A DNA stretch of 64,000 nt from the NCBI RefSeq assembly GCF_002288925.2, contig NW_022098076.1:74150145-74214144 (forward strand), given 5' to 3'. Positions within the stretch are counted from its first letter, which is position 1. The number at the start of each line of letters is the position of its first letter. This stretch comes from Delphinapterus leucas (taxonomy: Eukaryota; Chordata; Mammalia; Artiodactyla; Monodontidae). A program made the translations under genes and the position numbers. The notes under the pieces were generated by a model, which worked only from the letters and a program-made list of their open reading frames with translations, was not told the DNA's origin and made no database searches. This document shows, piece after piece, positions 22,860 through 34,837 of this stretch.

Positions 22860-23720
22860 AATCTGTTCTTCCTCTAGCCTTTCCCACTTTCATAAATGTC
22901 ACTTTGAGCACCCTGCTGCTCATTTCTGCAAACATTCCTTCATCTTCGCATTCAATCCATTACCAGGTCTCCAATCCTCAAATAATCTCTCTCGTAATCG
23001 CAAACCACTTGAATCACCCTATTTCACTACACCATGTCATCATACCAACTGCAGAGCTGCAAGAGTCTCCCTGCTAGTACCCCCATCTCTACTCTTACCT
23101 TCTCTATCTTTCTCCAACATAGCAGCTAGAATGATCTTTAAATGCAAATCAGAAATTACAAGTCCCTCTGAGCTTTCCCTTTGCTCCTAAAATGAAACCC
23201 ACACCTTGTAACATATCCTAGGCTAAGTCACACATGTGATCTGGCCCCAGCCCCTTCTCCAGCTTCACCCCACACCTTTCTCCACTGCATGAATTACTCT
23301 CCAGAGGCATTATCTTTGAATCCATCAATATACCAATCAATTTCCCACCTCAAGGTTTTAGCACATGCTGTTCCCTTTGCCTGAAATGCTCTGGTACCTG
23401 GGTCTTCATCAGGCTAATTCCTACCTCTTACAGGTCTCAAGTAAAATGTACAGTTTTTCCTGACCCATCAAGCTAAATTATTTTAAATTATGGTATTCTT
23501 TCTCAAGGCACGTACATAATTCTTAGCATTCACAGCAATTTGAATCTACCATATTCATTGTGTGTTTACCTTTTTAATGACAATGTCTCCCATTATACTG
23601 TAATCTCCATGAGAGCAGGAACCAGGTATGTCACTCTGGTTCACCTCTGTTTCCCCTGCACTGACCCTTATACATAACAGGTGCTCAAGGTGTTCAATGT
23701 GTAGATGAATAAATGAGCAG
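22860..23720 (+). mobile_element. L2 3' region
   Basis: Long sense L2: TTTAAATGCAAATCAGAAATTAC, GTGATCTGGCCCCAGCCCC, TTTTAGCACATGCTGTTCCC, TGCCTGAAATGCTCTGG, GTCTCAAGTAAAATGTACAG, CTGTAATCTCCATGAGAGCAGG and finally ACAGGTGCTCAAGG...GATGAATAAATGAG. About 860 bp, the longest L2 in the window; no open frame survives. Confidence 0.85.
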
Positions 23721-23784
23721 AAACCAAGTTTTAGTGATATTTTTGCTATTCAGAGAGTTTTCATTTAAAAGGTCCTAGTATTTA

Positions 23785-23932
23785 TTTCCTTTTTTAACTT
23801 TTTAAAATTTTGATTTTATTGGAGTATAGTTGATTTACAGTGTTGTGTTAGTTTCAGGTGTACAGCAAAGTGATTCAGTTAAACATATACATGCATTCAT
23901 TCTTTTTTAGATTCTTCCCTTTTTTTAAGATT
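23785..23932 (-). mobile_element. L1 3' end, antisense
   Basis: TTGATTTTATTGGAGTATAG, TTGATTTACAGTGTTGTG, TTAGTTTCAGGTGTACAGCA and AAGTGATTCAGTTAAACATA form the reverse of the L1 terminus; only about 145 bp present. Confidence 0.85.
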
Positions 23933-23944
23933 ACAGAATATAGA

Positions 23945-24110
23945 GAAATATACAGTTGAGTTAAACAGGTCTTGTGTTCAAATACTGCTCGTTCCACTTA
24001 ATAGCTGTATAACTTGGGGAAGTTTCTTCCCTCTCTGCATCTTGCGTTTTTAAACTGTATAATTGGGATAATATATTCTGTTTCATAGTAGGTTGAAGGT
24101 GATTTGTATC
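23945..24110 (+). mobile_element. MIR SINE
   Basis: GTTCAAATACTGCTCGTTCC, ACTTAATAGCTGTATAACTTGG and TGTATAATTGGGATAATAT follow the MIR core in sense orientation. Confidence 0.7.
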
Positions 24111-24240
24111 TTTTCTTACAATTTTATTGTACGTTTCAATTTTTTTAATCAGAGAAGAACAGTAAGTATTATTTTAGAAAATGACTATTTTGCAAAGATA
24201 CTGTGAAAACTATTGTTTTCCACTAACTTATGACTCAGAT

Positions 24241-24760
24241 AGTATATTAATTATCTAGTGCTGAGTAACAAACTACCTCCCAAAACTTAGTGACATAAAA
24301 CAGCAGCAGTATTGCTGATCTCTTTGTGGTTCTGGGATTCAGGAGGGGCGCAGCTGGGCAGCTCTGGCTCAGGTCTCTCATGGGGTTGCAGTCAAATACA
24401 GCCAGGACTGCATCATGTTCAGTCATCCGACGGGGGCTGGAGGATGCACTTCCACGGTGGCTCACTCGCATGGCTGGCAAATGGATGTTGGCTATTGGTC
24501 ATTTCCTCCTCTTCTGGATCTTTCCACAGAACTACTTGACTGTACTCCCAGGCTGATGGCTGGCTTCCCCCAAGGCAAGGAATCTAAGAGAACAAAACAG
24601 AAGTTGCAGTGCCTTTTATGATCCAGCCTCGGAAGTCACACACTGTCACTCCCACCATATTCTATTGGTCGCACGCAGTCAGCCCTGATTCAGTGTGAGA
24701 GGAGAGCACACTGGGGCCAGAGTACTGAGAGGCATGGACCATTTGGGGCATTGAAGAAAC
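24241..24760 (-). mobile_element. MLT1-type MaLR solo LTR, antisense
   Basis: TTAATTATCTAGTGCTGAGTAAC, ACCTCCCAAAACTTAGTGAC, GGCTGGAGGATGCACTTCC, GGTGGCTCACTCGCATGGC, TGGCTGGCTTCCCCCAAGG and GCCTCGGAAGTCACACACTG match the reversed MLT1 LTR in order. Several short overlapping frames inside it (24247-24621) are incidental. Confidence 0.85.
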
Positions 24761-25374
24761 TCTGGAACTTTAATTTTTCTCCCTACAAGATGCCCATGGA
24801 CTCTCACCACTATGTGTACTGTGTAATATTGGCACTTGCTAATTGTGATATGACTGGATTTTTTCTTTTTAGTGCTACGCTCTTGTTACACTGCCTCTGG
24901 TAAAGCAAACTGTGTTGTCTTTTGTATATTTTCAAAGATGTGTCTGAATCAATTTCATTTAGTTTAGAAAATGGCTAATTCTCAGCATGCCATCATCTCT
25001 GTCCATATTAGAACATAATAATTAGAGACAATTCAACATTTGATAATGATGGGAGTGGTTACTCCTCTCAGTTCATTACTCCTTATTCCAATCCAGAGAA
25101 AGGTAATTTAATAAATGTGTAACTCTGCTATTTCGATGTGGAAGTTGGAAAGAGGAATGCAAATGAGCATAATAGAAAAGCCAACTGCAATTGGAAACCT
25201 AATGCTTAGTCCCATATCCAATGACATGTCATTGACTGAAATTGATTGAAATATTTGAGCTCTCTCCTTCTTATTTATCCCCCTTACTAAATAAAATTGA
25301 TAATAACAGTCCTCATCTTGCAAGCACAATTTGGAATATCTATAAGCTAAACACATAATGAAACACCAGGATGC

Positions 25375-25510
25375 CTCTAGAAATGGGAAATAGTCAACTG
25401 GGGGAAAGAAGTGAAAAGATTATTTTCACTGCATACTCTTTTGTACCATCCAAATTTTAAATTATTCAATGCACTATCTAGTCCACATCAAAAGAAATTA
25501 AATTTTTTAA
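25375..25510 (+). mobile_element. Old L1 (L1M) 3' end fragment
   Basis: TTATTTTCACTGCATACTCTTTTG, TACCATCCAAATTTTAAAT and CAATGCAC resemble the very end of an old L1 3' UTR. Short and diverged. Confidence 0.5.
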
Positions 25511-25524
25511 AATTATTGAAAGTA

Positions 25525-26030
25525 ACTCAACTATTCATCAATAGGAAACTGGTTAAATAAACCATGGTCCATTCAGAAAAGATGTCCTATTTAGTTGGAA
25601 AAGGAACAAGGTTTATCTCTATACACTGCTATGAAATGACATCCAGGATATTTTGTGAAGTGAAAAACAGCAAGGTGTAGAAAAGTGTGCTTAGATAATA
25701 GTATCTAAGAAGGGGAATATGTGTGTGTGTGTGTGTGTATATAAATATACACACATATGTATAACATTATATATAATATGCATATATACATATATGTATA
25801 TATGTATTATATTTAAATATATATTAAGAAGGTGAAAATATATTTATATATATAAACATGTATAATAATACTTTAAAATAATTGGTTATCTATAGAGGAG
25901 GGAAGACATAGGGTGAAGGTGAGAGGAATGGAAGTTAGAGTTATTTGAATGTTTGTAGATTTGACTTTAAAACCATAAAATTTTGCATGATAATAAAACA
26001 AAATTTAAATTTAAAATGTAATTCCTAAAA
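25525..26030 (+). mobile_element. Old L1 (L1M) 3' UTR
   Basis: CAATAGGAAACTGGTTAAATA, AACCATGGTCCATTCAGAAAA, GTGAAGTGAAAAACAGCAAGG and GTGTAGAAAAGTGTGC are an L1M 3' UTR. It contains the TG/TA microsatellite typical of that position and ends near the AATAAAACAAAATTTAAAT run. Confidence 0.65.
25716..25860 (+). repeat. (TG)n then (TA)n-rich microsatellite
   Basis: Nine or so TG units followed by about 120 bp of imperfect TATA/ACATATAT blocks, many of them self-complementary (CATATATACATATATG). Derived from the L1M 3' UTR that contains it. Confidence 0.9.
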
Positions 26031-26040
26031 CCTTAACATG

Positions 26041-28305
26041 AAATGGGACAAATGAGCCTAACTGTGTCCATTTGGTGGCACAACCATACAGTGAGGAGCC
26101 TTTCTGAGTGACTTCAAAGCAGAGGAATCCCCCGAGGGTGAGTGGAAGCCAGCCAGCACTGGTTCTCACAAGCTGTGTGCACCTCTCCCCAGATCTGCAT
26201 TCAGTGGCATCAAAGCAGACACAGTGGATATATTTGCACCATGGAAATCAGCAAATGTTACTAATCAGGCTTTTGCTTATTCTGGTTTTGTTGTTGTTCC
26301 TTTGTTTTCAGAATATGACTAGTGAATATTTACCAGCATACCACTGAATTTAATGGTACCTACTTAGAGACAAAAATAATTCAAAACAAAATCACCACAA
26401 AATAGTTTCAGTAATCATGGTGTTTGTAATAGTGTCGGTATTGTTATTCTGAGATTGTCTTTTGTGTAGTACAGGATAAACAAATGAGTAATTATGTTGC
26501 TACTGTTAAGAGCTGGGATTTTGGAGAGTGGGAGAAAGAAGACACAAATATAAGAAGAGATTAAGTTAAAAACCCTTAGTACTAAGTTTCAATTGGAAAT
26601 ATCTATGTGAACACATAATTTTATTTTTATCTAACATAATCATGGGAGTGGAATCAGCAAAATCCAAACTGTGGAAACTCTAGGGCAAACCACAATTTCT
26701 TCAACAAAAATAATAACAACAAAATCACAAGACAAATAAAAAGAAATGGAAGAGGGTATCTATTGATTAAAAGAGACGTAAAAGATATTTAACTAATCTC
26801 ACTGTATGAACTCTTTTAGATCTTGATTCATACCAAAAAAAAAAAAAAAAGGAAAGAAAGAGAAGAGAATGCATTCCTAGGACAATTAAGGAAACAGATA
26901 CTGACTGAAAGTCAGATGTTATTAAGGAATGTCTATTCTGTTATTGTTGTGTATTATTTTGTGTATTGTGATTATGTTTTAATAGTGTAGTCCTTTTCTT
27001 TTAGAAATACATTCTAAAATATTTACATATGAAATTATATTATTGATATGCCTAGGATTTGCTTCAAAATAATCAGGGGTAGGAATAATAGGAGGAGCTA
27101 TAGAAAAATAAGATTGATCATAAACTGACACTTGTTGAAGTTTAGTGATAGATACATAGGCGGTTAACATATTAATTGTTTACTTTTGTATTTGTTAGGA
27201 ATTTTTCTTCAAATGCTTTTTTAAAGATTAAGATCCCTACACTCCTATGTCTCCTAGATTTTGCCTTTCCCAAGTTTCTTTAAAAATATAAACATACTTT
27301 TATTGAGATAAGTTTCTGGGTATGTTTTTACTGTTATCATCTACTAAAAATTCTTTACTAAGTGCCTCATGTGTGCGTCTCAATTTAACAAAATTCACTT
27401 ATCACCATACACAGACGTAAAACCATATTGAATTAGTTAAGAAAAACAATTTAACTCAATAGAGTCGATTTATTGACCAAAAGGCCTTGGCAGCTATTAA
27501 CGAAATGCTTAATTAAGAACCACAAACACTTTCCAAACAATCAGCCATCAAAACTTCTTACAAAGTCACATGCCTTTAACAGGGTGATTGCTGCTATATA
27601 ACACTACATAGGCCCACACAGAAAGATTCTTAAAAACATCTGGGATCCAAGAACATCTGCTACAGGTGAGCAAACAGAGCCTCCATAAAGCCACAGAATA
27701 GACAAAACAAGGTGACTGACCTGAGGGGCACTTTTATGAATAGCCCTTTAGGAAGAGGCATAGACAACACTTCTACCCACTGTGCAATTCTCAAGAAAAT
27801 GAAATCACATAGAAGTACAAAGAGGCACCAGCCAAAACCATCCCCATTTGCTTTTGGTGTGAAATATCCTTTCCCAATTCAGACAGACAGCAAATATTTA
27901 ACAAGGAAAGAAGAGAAGCAGGTGCAGAATTTGGGCCATCGGTAAGGACTCCTCGCACCTTTTTGAGTCAGCGGTGGGACATTTAGGTCAATGACCTTCA
28001 GACACAGGTAGTGCTTTTGATGATTATAAAAAGTAGAAGGCACTTTAAGAGGAGATCCAACCCTGGCCCTGGCCCCAGAGTTAAAACCAAATACAAAATC
28101 CACTCACCATAGTAAGTTGGTGGTGAGAAACCTTGGCCACAGCCAAGGTAAAGTAACTCAAGTAAACCCTCAAAATGTCCTGAAGACAGACTTCAGGTGA
28201 GAATCCACAAGGTGTTGACTTTTGGAGCTCCTAGTTGGTATTTTGAAAGCCTCAAGTCATGCAAGGAGAACAGTTTTCTGAGTGACTTCAAACCAATGTC
28301 CCTGC
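26041..28305. other. Repeat-poor stretch
   Basis: About 2.3 kb with no repeat I can recognise apart from an A run at 26836-26851. Short frames only. No exon or RNA gene can be supported. Confidence 0.5.
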
Positions 28306-28309
28306 AGAT

Positions 28310-28465
28310 ATGTCTACTGGGTCACCTGCATCAGAACCACTTTGAGGTAATGTTAAATACAGACCGTCTAAATCAGAATGGCAAGCATGACTAAGGAACC
28401 TGCACTTTTAATAAGCCCCCTGAGTGACTTTTCATGACCATTAAAATTTGAGAACCATTATATTA
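28310..28465 (+). mobile_element. hAT-type MITE (MER20-like)
   Basis: GGTCACCTGCATCAGAACCAC, TAAATCAGAATGGC, CACTTTTAATAAGCCCCCTG and AAATTTGAGAACCATTAT follow the order of a short mammalian hAT-Charlie repeat of the MER20/MER5 sort. Exact family uncertain. Confidence 0.45.
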
Positions 28466-28811
28466 GACCAGGCTTGAACAGTAACTGTTGTTACAGGTAG
28501 CAAAATGCACAACAGCAGAAGCAAAGGCTTACCATTTTTCCTTTATGTACAGTATGTGTAAAATCATTTTTAATCACATATCTCAGATCTATAAAATTTG
28601 GTGGGAGGATGGGAGTTAGGTTTGGGAGTTATTCAGGGTCAGAGACTCTCCCAACTCCCCTTCTAGATAGGTATCTTGTCGTTCTACTCCTTGAGTCATC
28701 CAGGTTAAGAGTTCGTGTTCATAGAAGGACATTCTGACGCATCATTTTTATTGATTAAATATGGTATAGAGTATATTCAAACCAATATTTAAATATTCAA
28801 GGGTGCATTCT

Positions 28812-29019
28812 TTTTTTTTCTTTTTTTTGTGGTACGCGGGCCTCTCACTACTGTGGTCTCTCCTGTTGCGGAGCACAGGCTCCGGACCGCGGGCTCAGGG
28901 GCCATGGCTCACGGGCCTAGATGCTCCGTGGCATGTGGGATATTCCCAGACCGGGGCACCAACCCGTGTCCCCCGCATCGGCAGGCGGACTCTCAACCAC
29001 TGCGCCACCAGGGAAGCCC
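28812..29019 (-). mobile_element. CHR-2 type SINE, antisense, intact TSD
   Basis: Poly-T with one C, then TGGTACGCGGGCCTCTCAC, GTTGCGGAGCACAGGCTCC and GACTCTCAACCACTGCGCC to GGGAAGCCC. This is the short form ending GTGAGAGGCCCGCGTACC. An exact 16-bp target-site duplication, TTCAAGGGTGCATTCT, lies at 28796-28811 and 29020-29035. Several frames of 66-94 codons crossing it are incidental. Confidence 0.95.
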
Positions 29020-29079
29020 TTCAAGGGTGCATTCTCGTTGCCTGCTATGGAGAGATTCAAACCCTCACCCAGATCAGTG

Positions 29080-29290
29080 AGGGCTAGCAAGAATCTAGAG
29101 CAGGACTCAAGAGCCACTCCTCAGCTGTATGGCTTTAGATGGGCCACCTCAACTTTCTGAGCACGTTCTCCATGTTTAAATTGAGAACAATGAAAATATC
29201 TACCAGGATGTTGTGAGGAGTAAGTGAAGCACTATATGGAAAAGCCTTTTGAAATCTGCTGAATACCAATTGAGCATAAATGGTTACAAT
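29080..29290 (+). mobile_element. MIR SINE
   Basis: ACTCAAGAGCCACTCCTCAGC, TGTATGGCTTTAGATGGGC, AACTTTCTGAGCACG and CAGGATGTTGTGAGGAGTAAG correspond to successive MIR blocks in sense orientation, including the TTGTTGTGAGGATTAAATG core. Confidence 0.7.
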
Positions 29291-29780
29291 TACTCATTCA
29301 TCCGATAGCATTCAGTCATGTAATTAATGCCAAGCATCTACTGCATGCAGACTCTGTGCTGGTAGGCACTGGGCTCTTGCCATTCAAATAAATCAAACGT
29401 AGTACTTACATGACTATGACAGACGGGCGGGGTCCTCCATCCAGAAGGGGTTTTTGAAAAGGACAATAGAGAGAATTGTTGAGCTGGCAGAGGGGCGCAC
29501 TGAATGTTATGTTTGCTCTGTCCATCCCATGGGGAGGACAGTCAATACGGCATAATCTGTCCCCCAAAATCATTTATCCTTAGAACGCAGAATCCTATGG
29601 CAGATTCTGGGTCAAGATCTCTACTTGTGGAAACTTGTAGGGATCCAGCTTTTAAATCAGCAAGTGACTAGAAGAAGAGAGTATACTTCCTTCCTTGGTC
29701 TAGGGATTTAAAAGAAGGCACTCTTTCCTCATCAGTTCTCAATGGGCAGTTTTTCTTGACTTTTCAAAAACCGTCTTGTA

Positions 29781-30023
29781 CAATTGACCCTTAAATAACA
29801 CAGGGGTTGGGGTGCTACTCTTTTGCACCCCAAAAATTCAGAGTCAAAAATCTGAACTTATAGTCAGCCCTCCCTACACTTGGTTCCTCCGCATCCCTGG
29901 TTCCGCATCAGTGGATTCAAACAAGCCATGGACTGTGTAGTACTACGGTACATATTCATTGAGAAAAGTCCATGTATAAGTGAACCCACACAATTCAAAC
30001 CCTTGCTCTTCAAAGGTCAACTG
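29781..30023 (+). mobile_element. MER8-like Tigger MITE
   Basis: Starts CAATTGACCCTTAAATAACAC after TA (29779-29780) and ends CTTCAAAGGTCAACTG, forming terminal inverted repeats. At 243 bp it fits MER8, a non-autonomous Tigger2 derivative. The internal AGTCAGCCCTCCCTACACTTG recalls MER2. The right TA target base pair has mutated. Confidence 0.8.
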
Positions 30024-30329
30024 CGTTTCTATTTATCAGGAACCAGTCTGTGTTGGTGATGTGACTTTCCTCTTCTTCTCCATTGGAAAGTGGATATAAC
30101 CGAGCAAGGTGGGCTCAGAGAGGTCTGCTCAGTTCGCCGCAGTGCCCAGACCTCCCCTTTCCATATCCTTTGCCATCCCTCCTTCTCCCTTTTCTCAAAG
30201 CCCTGTATCCTGAATCTGTCCTAGCAGAGGGAGAAAACTGATAAATCACTAACATGATTTTGGTTTAGTTTACTGTGTTACTTTTCATAGTGCTGTGTGT
30301 GATTTAAAAGAGGAAGCCAAAGGAATGTA

Positions 30330-30806
30330 CAGATCTGCCGCGACTTACGATAAACCCATCATAAATTGAAAAAATTGTAAATTGAAAGTGCTTTCAATAC
30401 ACCTAGCCTACCATACATCATAGCCTAGCCTAGCTTAAACGTGCTCAGAACAATTACATAAACCTACAGTTGGACAGAATCATCTAACACAAAGCCTATT
30501 TTATAATAGAGTGTTGAATATCTCATGTAATTTATTGAATACTGTACAGTACTTAAAGTGGAAAACAGTATGGCTGCACAGGTACAGAATGGTTTAAGTG
30601 TATTGCTTGTTTACCCTGCTGATCACATGGCTGACTGAGGGCTGTGACAGCTGCCCTGCCCAGCATCGTGAGATGGTACCACATATGGCTAACCCTGGAA
30701 AAGATCAAAATTCAAAATTTGAAGTATGGTCTCTACTGAATGAGTTGTGCTTTCACAACGCCATAAAATAGAAAAAGTCAAACCATCCTAAGTCAGAGAC
30801 CATCTG
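30330..30806 (+). mobile_element. Tigger-type MITE, TA flanked
   Basis: Terminal inverted repeats CAGATCTGCCGCGACTTA and (reverse complement of the end) CAGATGGTCTCTGACTTAGG, flanked by TA at 30328-30329 and 30807-30808. The inside contains the paired CATCATAGCCTAGCCTAGC and ATCATCTAACACAAAGCC blocks seen in a common Tigger-group element. The subfamily (possibly Tigger7/MER44) is not certain. No transposase coding capacity. Confidence 0.75.
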
Positions 30807-31189
30807 TATTCCTCACAATGGAATTTCAGGCGGGAATTTCTGGGGTGGCAGTGGGAGAGAGATGATCCCCAATCACAACGGTGAGTCACTATGCTCACAC
30901 CTCCGGAACTCAGTGCCAAGTTGCTCGAGTCTCACGCCCTGGTCATACATGGTACTTAGTCTCCCTGAGGTGCTACGTAGCCAGGCATGACTGTCGTTGT
31001 TGACCCTCGGTCATTTCTTCCTTCAGGAAAAGCCAAAACTTGCCATCTTCCCTGGAGCCCTCCCACCTCCGCCTGATGAAGAACTACTTTTGGCTTCCTA
31101 AAATCATTAAGAATGACATAAACACATTGGGCCTGGCACTGGGAAAGGGAAACACTGAGAACATAAGTTGTTACCCAGGGACAATGGTG

Positions 31190-31530
31190 ACACTTTCTTA
31201 CCCCCCTGGGAATTCCCCTAATTCCCACACCTCTTTCAAGACTTGGTTCAAATCTCATCTTCTCATGGGGTCTGCCCAGAGCAATCCTATTGAGAACCAC
31301 ACCTGTTCCTCACCCCTTGCCCACGCTCCCAATTTTTTTTTTCTTTCTGCCATAACATTTATCAACATTCAAGATACAGTAAAATCTATGTGCTTATATT
31401 GTCTATTGTTTACGTCTTTCTTCTTCCATGGGTTGTAAGCTTCATGAGGGCAGGAATATTTATTTTGTTCATCAATGTATGGCAAGCAAGTGTGCCTGAC
31501 ACATAGTAGGTGCTCAATAAATAGTTGCTA
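31190..31530 (+). mobile_element. L2 3' end
   Basis: TTCAAATCTCATCTTCTCATGGGG, TTGTAAGCTTCATGAGGGCAGG and GACACATAGTAGGTGCTCAATAAAT form the sense L2 terminus. Confidence 0.8.
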
Positions 31531-31584
31531 TTAATACTACTAATATAATAGACATAATATAATTACAATAAGCAGATTGAATTA

Positions 31585-31800
31585 CAGTTGACCCTAAAAT
31601 AACACAGGTTTGTACTTTGTGGGTCTATATATACACAGATTTTCTTCCATAGTGAATGCTATAGTACTACACCATCCATGGTTGGATGAATCCATGGGTG
31701 TGGAGCCTTGGATATAGAGGGGTGACTCTAAATTACACACGGATTTTTGGCTGCGTGGAGGGACAGTGCCCCAACCACCACATTGTTCAAGGGTCAATTG
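31585..31800 (-). mobile_element. MER8-like Tigger MITE, opposite orientation
   Basis: CAGTTGACCCTAAAATAACAC at the left and TTGTTCAAGGGTCAATTG at the right, with TA on both sides (31583-31584, 31801-31802). Its reverse complement aligns with 29781-30023 (shared TGTAGTACTA and GGATTCA blocks), so it is the same family pointing the other way. Confidence 0.8.
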
Positions 31801-34800
31801 TAATGATATAATTTAAATTCTTATAGTAACAATAATAATGTTTGTGAGTTATTGATGGCTAATCAGTATATTTTAAAAGCACAGCTGTTAACTGGAGAGG
31901 TGAAGGGGCAGGGGGGACCCACACTGTGCTGGACACTGCACAGGCATCCATGTTTATTAATACAGAGATCCTCATCCCCACAGAATTTCTAGAACAAAGA
32001 CCTTTAACTGACAAGACCCAACCTGACAGTCAGTCCTAAAGCTTGGCCTGGGTGGCAGCAAACAGGAGAGCTAAAAGGTATTGATACCTCCTCCCTAAGA
32101 CTCCTGGAAGTTCCTACAGGAATAAAGAAATGCTGCCCCACTGGACTTACACCCTATGTGCCCCCCTCCACCTTTCCATCCTTGGTTCATTAAGAAAACC
32201 TTCAAGGTGTTCAGAAACTCCAAGTAGCTCTTGATCGGAAAGCCCTAGGGAGTTGCCATCTGTTCACCAAGGGCCCTGCAGCAGGCCTGGACGCAGCTCA
32301 TGAGTCCATCACCACCTGCCATAAAGTAGATAAATCCAACATGGTCTGGGCCATTAAAACTGCATTAAAAACAATATACATGAGCAAATGGAGCCCATGA
32401 GACAAAAGCAGGGTTGCTGGAAAAATCATTGGCTCAGAGCAAGGGACTGGGTTTGGCCCCTGCATCTCACCAGGCTTTAGTCATCCCCACTCACTCAAAT
32501 CCTACTTGTCTCCTAAAATCTAACACAGTAGCCTCAGCACTTAGGACCCTCCCGCCTTCTGAGATGGAAGGCAGTCTCTCCTGGAAAAATTCCAGAAGGG
32601 CATACACTCAATCGTTAACAACAGTCACCTCTGAGACAAGAGCTCATAGGAGAAGCGGAGGGGCTGCTTTTAAACTCATGCTCTTCTGAATTTTATAAAT
32701 GTGTCAAAACAAGCATGTATTAGGGTGGAGGTTGTGAGGATGAGGATAAATGGGCCAAGTTTGTATTGCTTCTGTAATTAAAAATAATCTATCATGAGTC
32801 TCTTGTTTTAGGAGTTCTATATTGGAGGATGAAAGTAGACAGACGTGCCGTGACGTATGTAAATTCTCAGGGAGAGACAGCTCCAGCCTGCTCCGGTGGG
32901 AAGCCTGGAAAACACATACCTCATCCGCTTGGGGACCCCAGAGCCATGTCATCCCAGAAACCAGAGTCTCACCTCTCAGATGGGGCTCCACACCTGGTAT
33001 TCTCCTGTGTGTCTTTAGCCTCTACGAGCCACATTCATATTCAATTTTCAAACAGTTCTACCCCAGAAGGCAGCCTGCTGTGTCCTCTGCAAGTCAGCCT
33101 GCCCGGGACTAGGGCTACTCCCAGTCTATCTCAAATGATCCTTTGTTTGCGGGACACCCAGAGTTCTGCTGAACAAATTGGTTTAAACCCTCAAGCCTTG
33201 TTCCAACGGGATATAGCAAAGATATTTATGAGAAGTAGCGTCTGGAGGCAAGAGGAAAATGTGGGTAATAGAAGCAGCCTCCTCCAGAGGCTGCCTGTGG
33301 TGTGGAGCTAGACGTCTGCCCCAAGACCAGGCAGGGAGCTGGGCTGTGCTACCTGGGCTCCACAGAACCACAGTGGCCCCCATTCAAAAAGCCACACCCT
33401 GTGGCCCAGAGGCTCCGTGCTGAGGGCACCTTTTCCAAAATGTGACAACTCAGACGTGTAACCGGAAAGAGTCTGCATTTCCCCGTGGTGTCTGTGGCTG
33501 AGAAGGAGGTGAGACTGGCGTTGCACAATGACTTCCAGAGTTGGAAGTGACTACGGGGTAGATTCAAAAGGTGATTTAAAACTGGGCTTCACAGAGTCTC
33601 AGGAGTCAAGGCCGGCATCTCAGGGGACAAGGGTGAGGCCAAGGGGGTATCTGAGCTGCCCGTTCTGCCTTCTTCGAGTGGTTCCGTATTTACCTGTTTT
33701 CTATCTGACTTCTGCCCTGTGAATGCCAGACAGCCTTGTGGTCCACCCTCAGCATGGAGTCATGTTCAGAGAAACAGCTGTCCATCAAAACTATATAATC
33801 CAAAGCAATACAAATCTCTACTCAGCCTCTAAAGAAAAAGCCAAAGGGGTAAAATGCATTCCTAATGAGCGCCAAGATATCTTTAAAATCCATCACTCCC
33901 CATCTCTGCTATTCTCAGTATCCTCTACACAGAGGGCAGCTGCTTCCTGAAATCTTACTCTCCTTCCTACTCCCAAAGCCAGGCCGAAAACTTTCCATGA
34001 CATGAAGCCTGCATGGTTCACCCGCCCTCCCCCTCCCTTGTCTTCTCCATTCTGTATCTCAGCTTAGTCGCTCTGGCTCCACTGGCTGGGGTTTGGGGGT
34101 TTTCCGCCCTTGCCCCATACCGGAAAGCCCAGACGTTAGTGCAGGGAGTATGAATCCTTCTTCCTTACAAGGCAGGGAAAATGGAGACAGACTATGAATT
34201 CTAATAGAGTGGGTTGTTTTTTTCTTTATTGTTTCGAGATCCTGCAGAAAACTTCATTTTTAAAAGGATGCCACTGATCCAGTCCATTCTAAATGGAGCC
34301 TCTGTGAAAACTCTAACTGGTAATCATCCTGCCTCTATACGTTCAGCAACAAGTTTATTACTTCACAAAGCAATATGCATAATTTGGGGCCAGTTTTTAT
34401 TTATGAAAGGTCTTCCTTAGCCAGATTTTTGGTGGGGCTTGTGGTCTGGCCAAAGGTCCTCTGCTTGAAAATATTTCTCTCCATCAACCAGCAGAAATGT
34501 CTCAAGTCTAAAGTTCTCACACTGACTTCCCAAAGACTGGTTACATATAAATATATCCCCTAAAACAGGTAAACCCTTCAGTCACTGACACCAACCTCAT
34601 TCTTTGAACTCAATTCTCAAATTAGCCGGTCAGGCAAGCAGCCATACCTTGAGGCGTTCTATGAGGCATGAAGAAGAAGATTCCAAAGCACAAGGTGACC
34701 AAGAGGCAAGGCCCAGAGAGAACACACAGCAAGGTGGAGGAGGAAATGAAGCAGTGGGAAAGGACAGGTCCAGAGACGGGCCTGAGCCCCAGCCCCCAGA

Positions 34801-34829
34801 GTAACAGGCCCTGACCCACCAGACACGGC
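31801..34829. other. Repeat-poor stretch
   Basis: About 3 kb with no repeat recognised, GC-richer than average. It holds several overlapping frames, the longest being 160 codons at 32829-33311 (+), with frames on all strands and no domain. No exon can be claimed; this is a place where a comparative search would be informative. Confidence 0.5.
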
Positions 34830-34837
34830 GTACTTTT

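Noticed and set aside
32829..33311. 160-codon frame in repeat-poor, GC-richer DNA
   Set aside because: Several frames on both strands are open over the same bases, no domain is recognised and no splice pattern is evident. Kept only as a place for comparative search.
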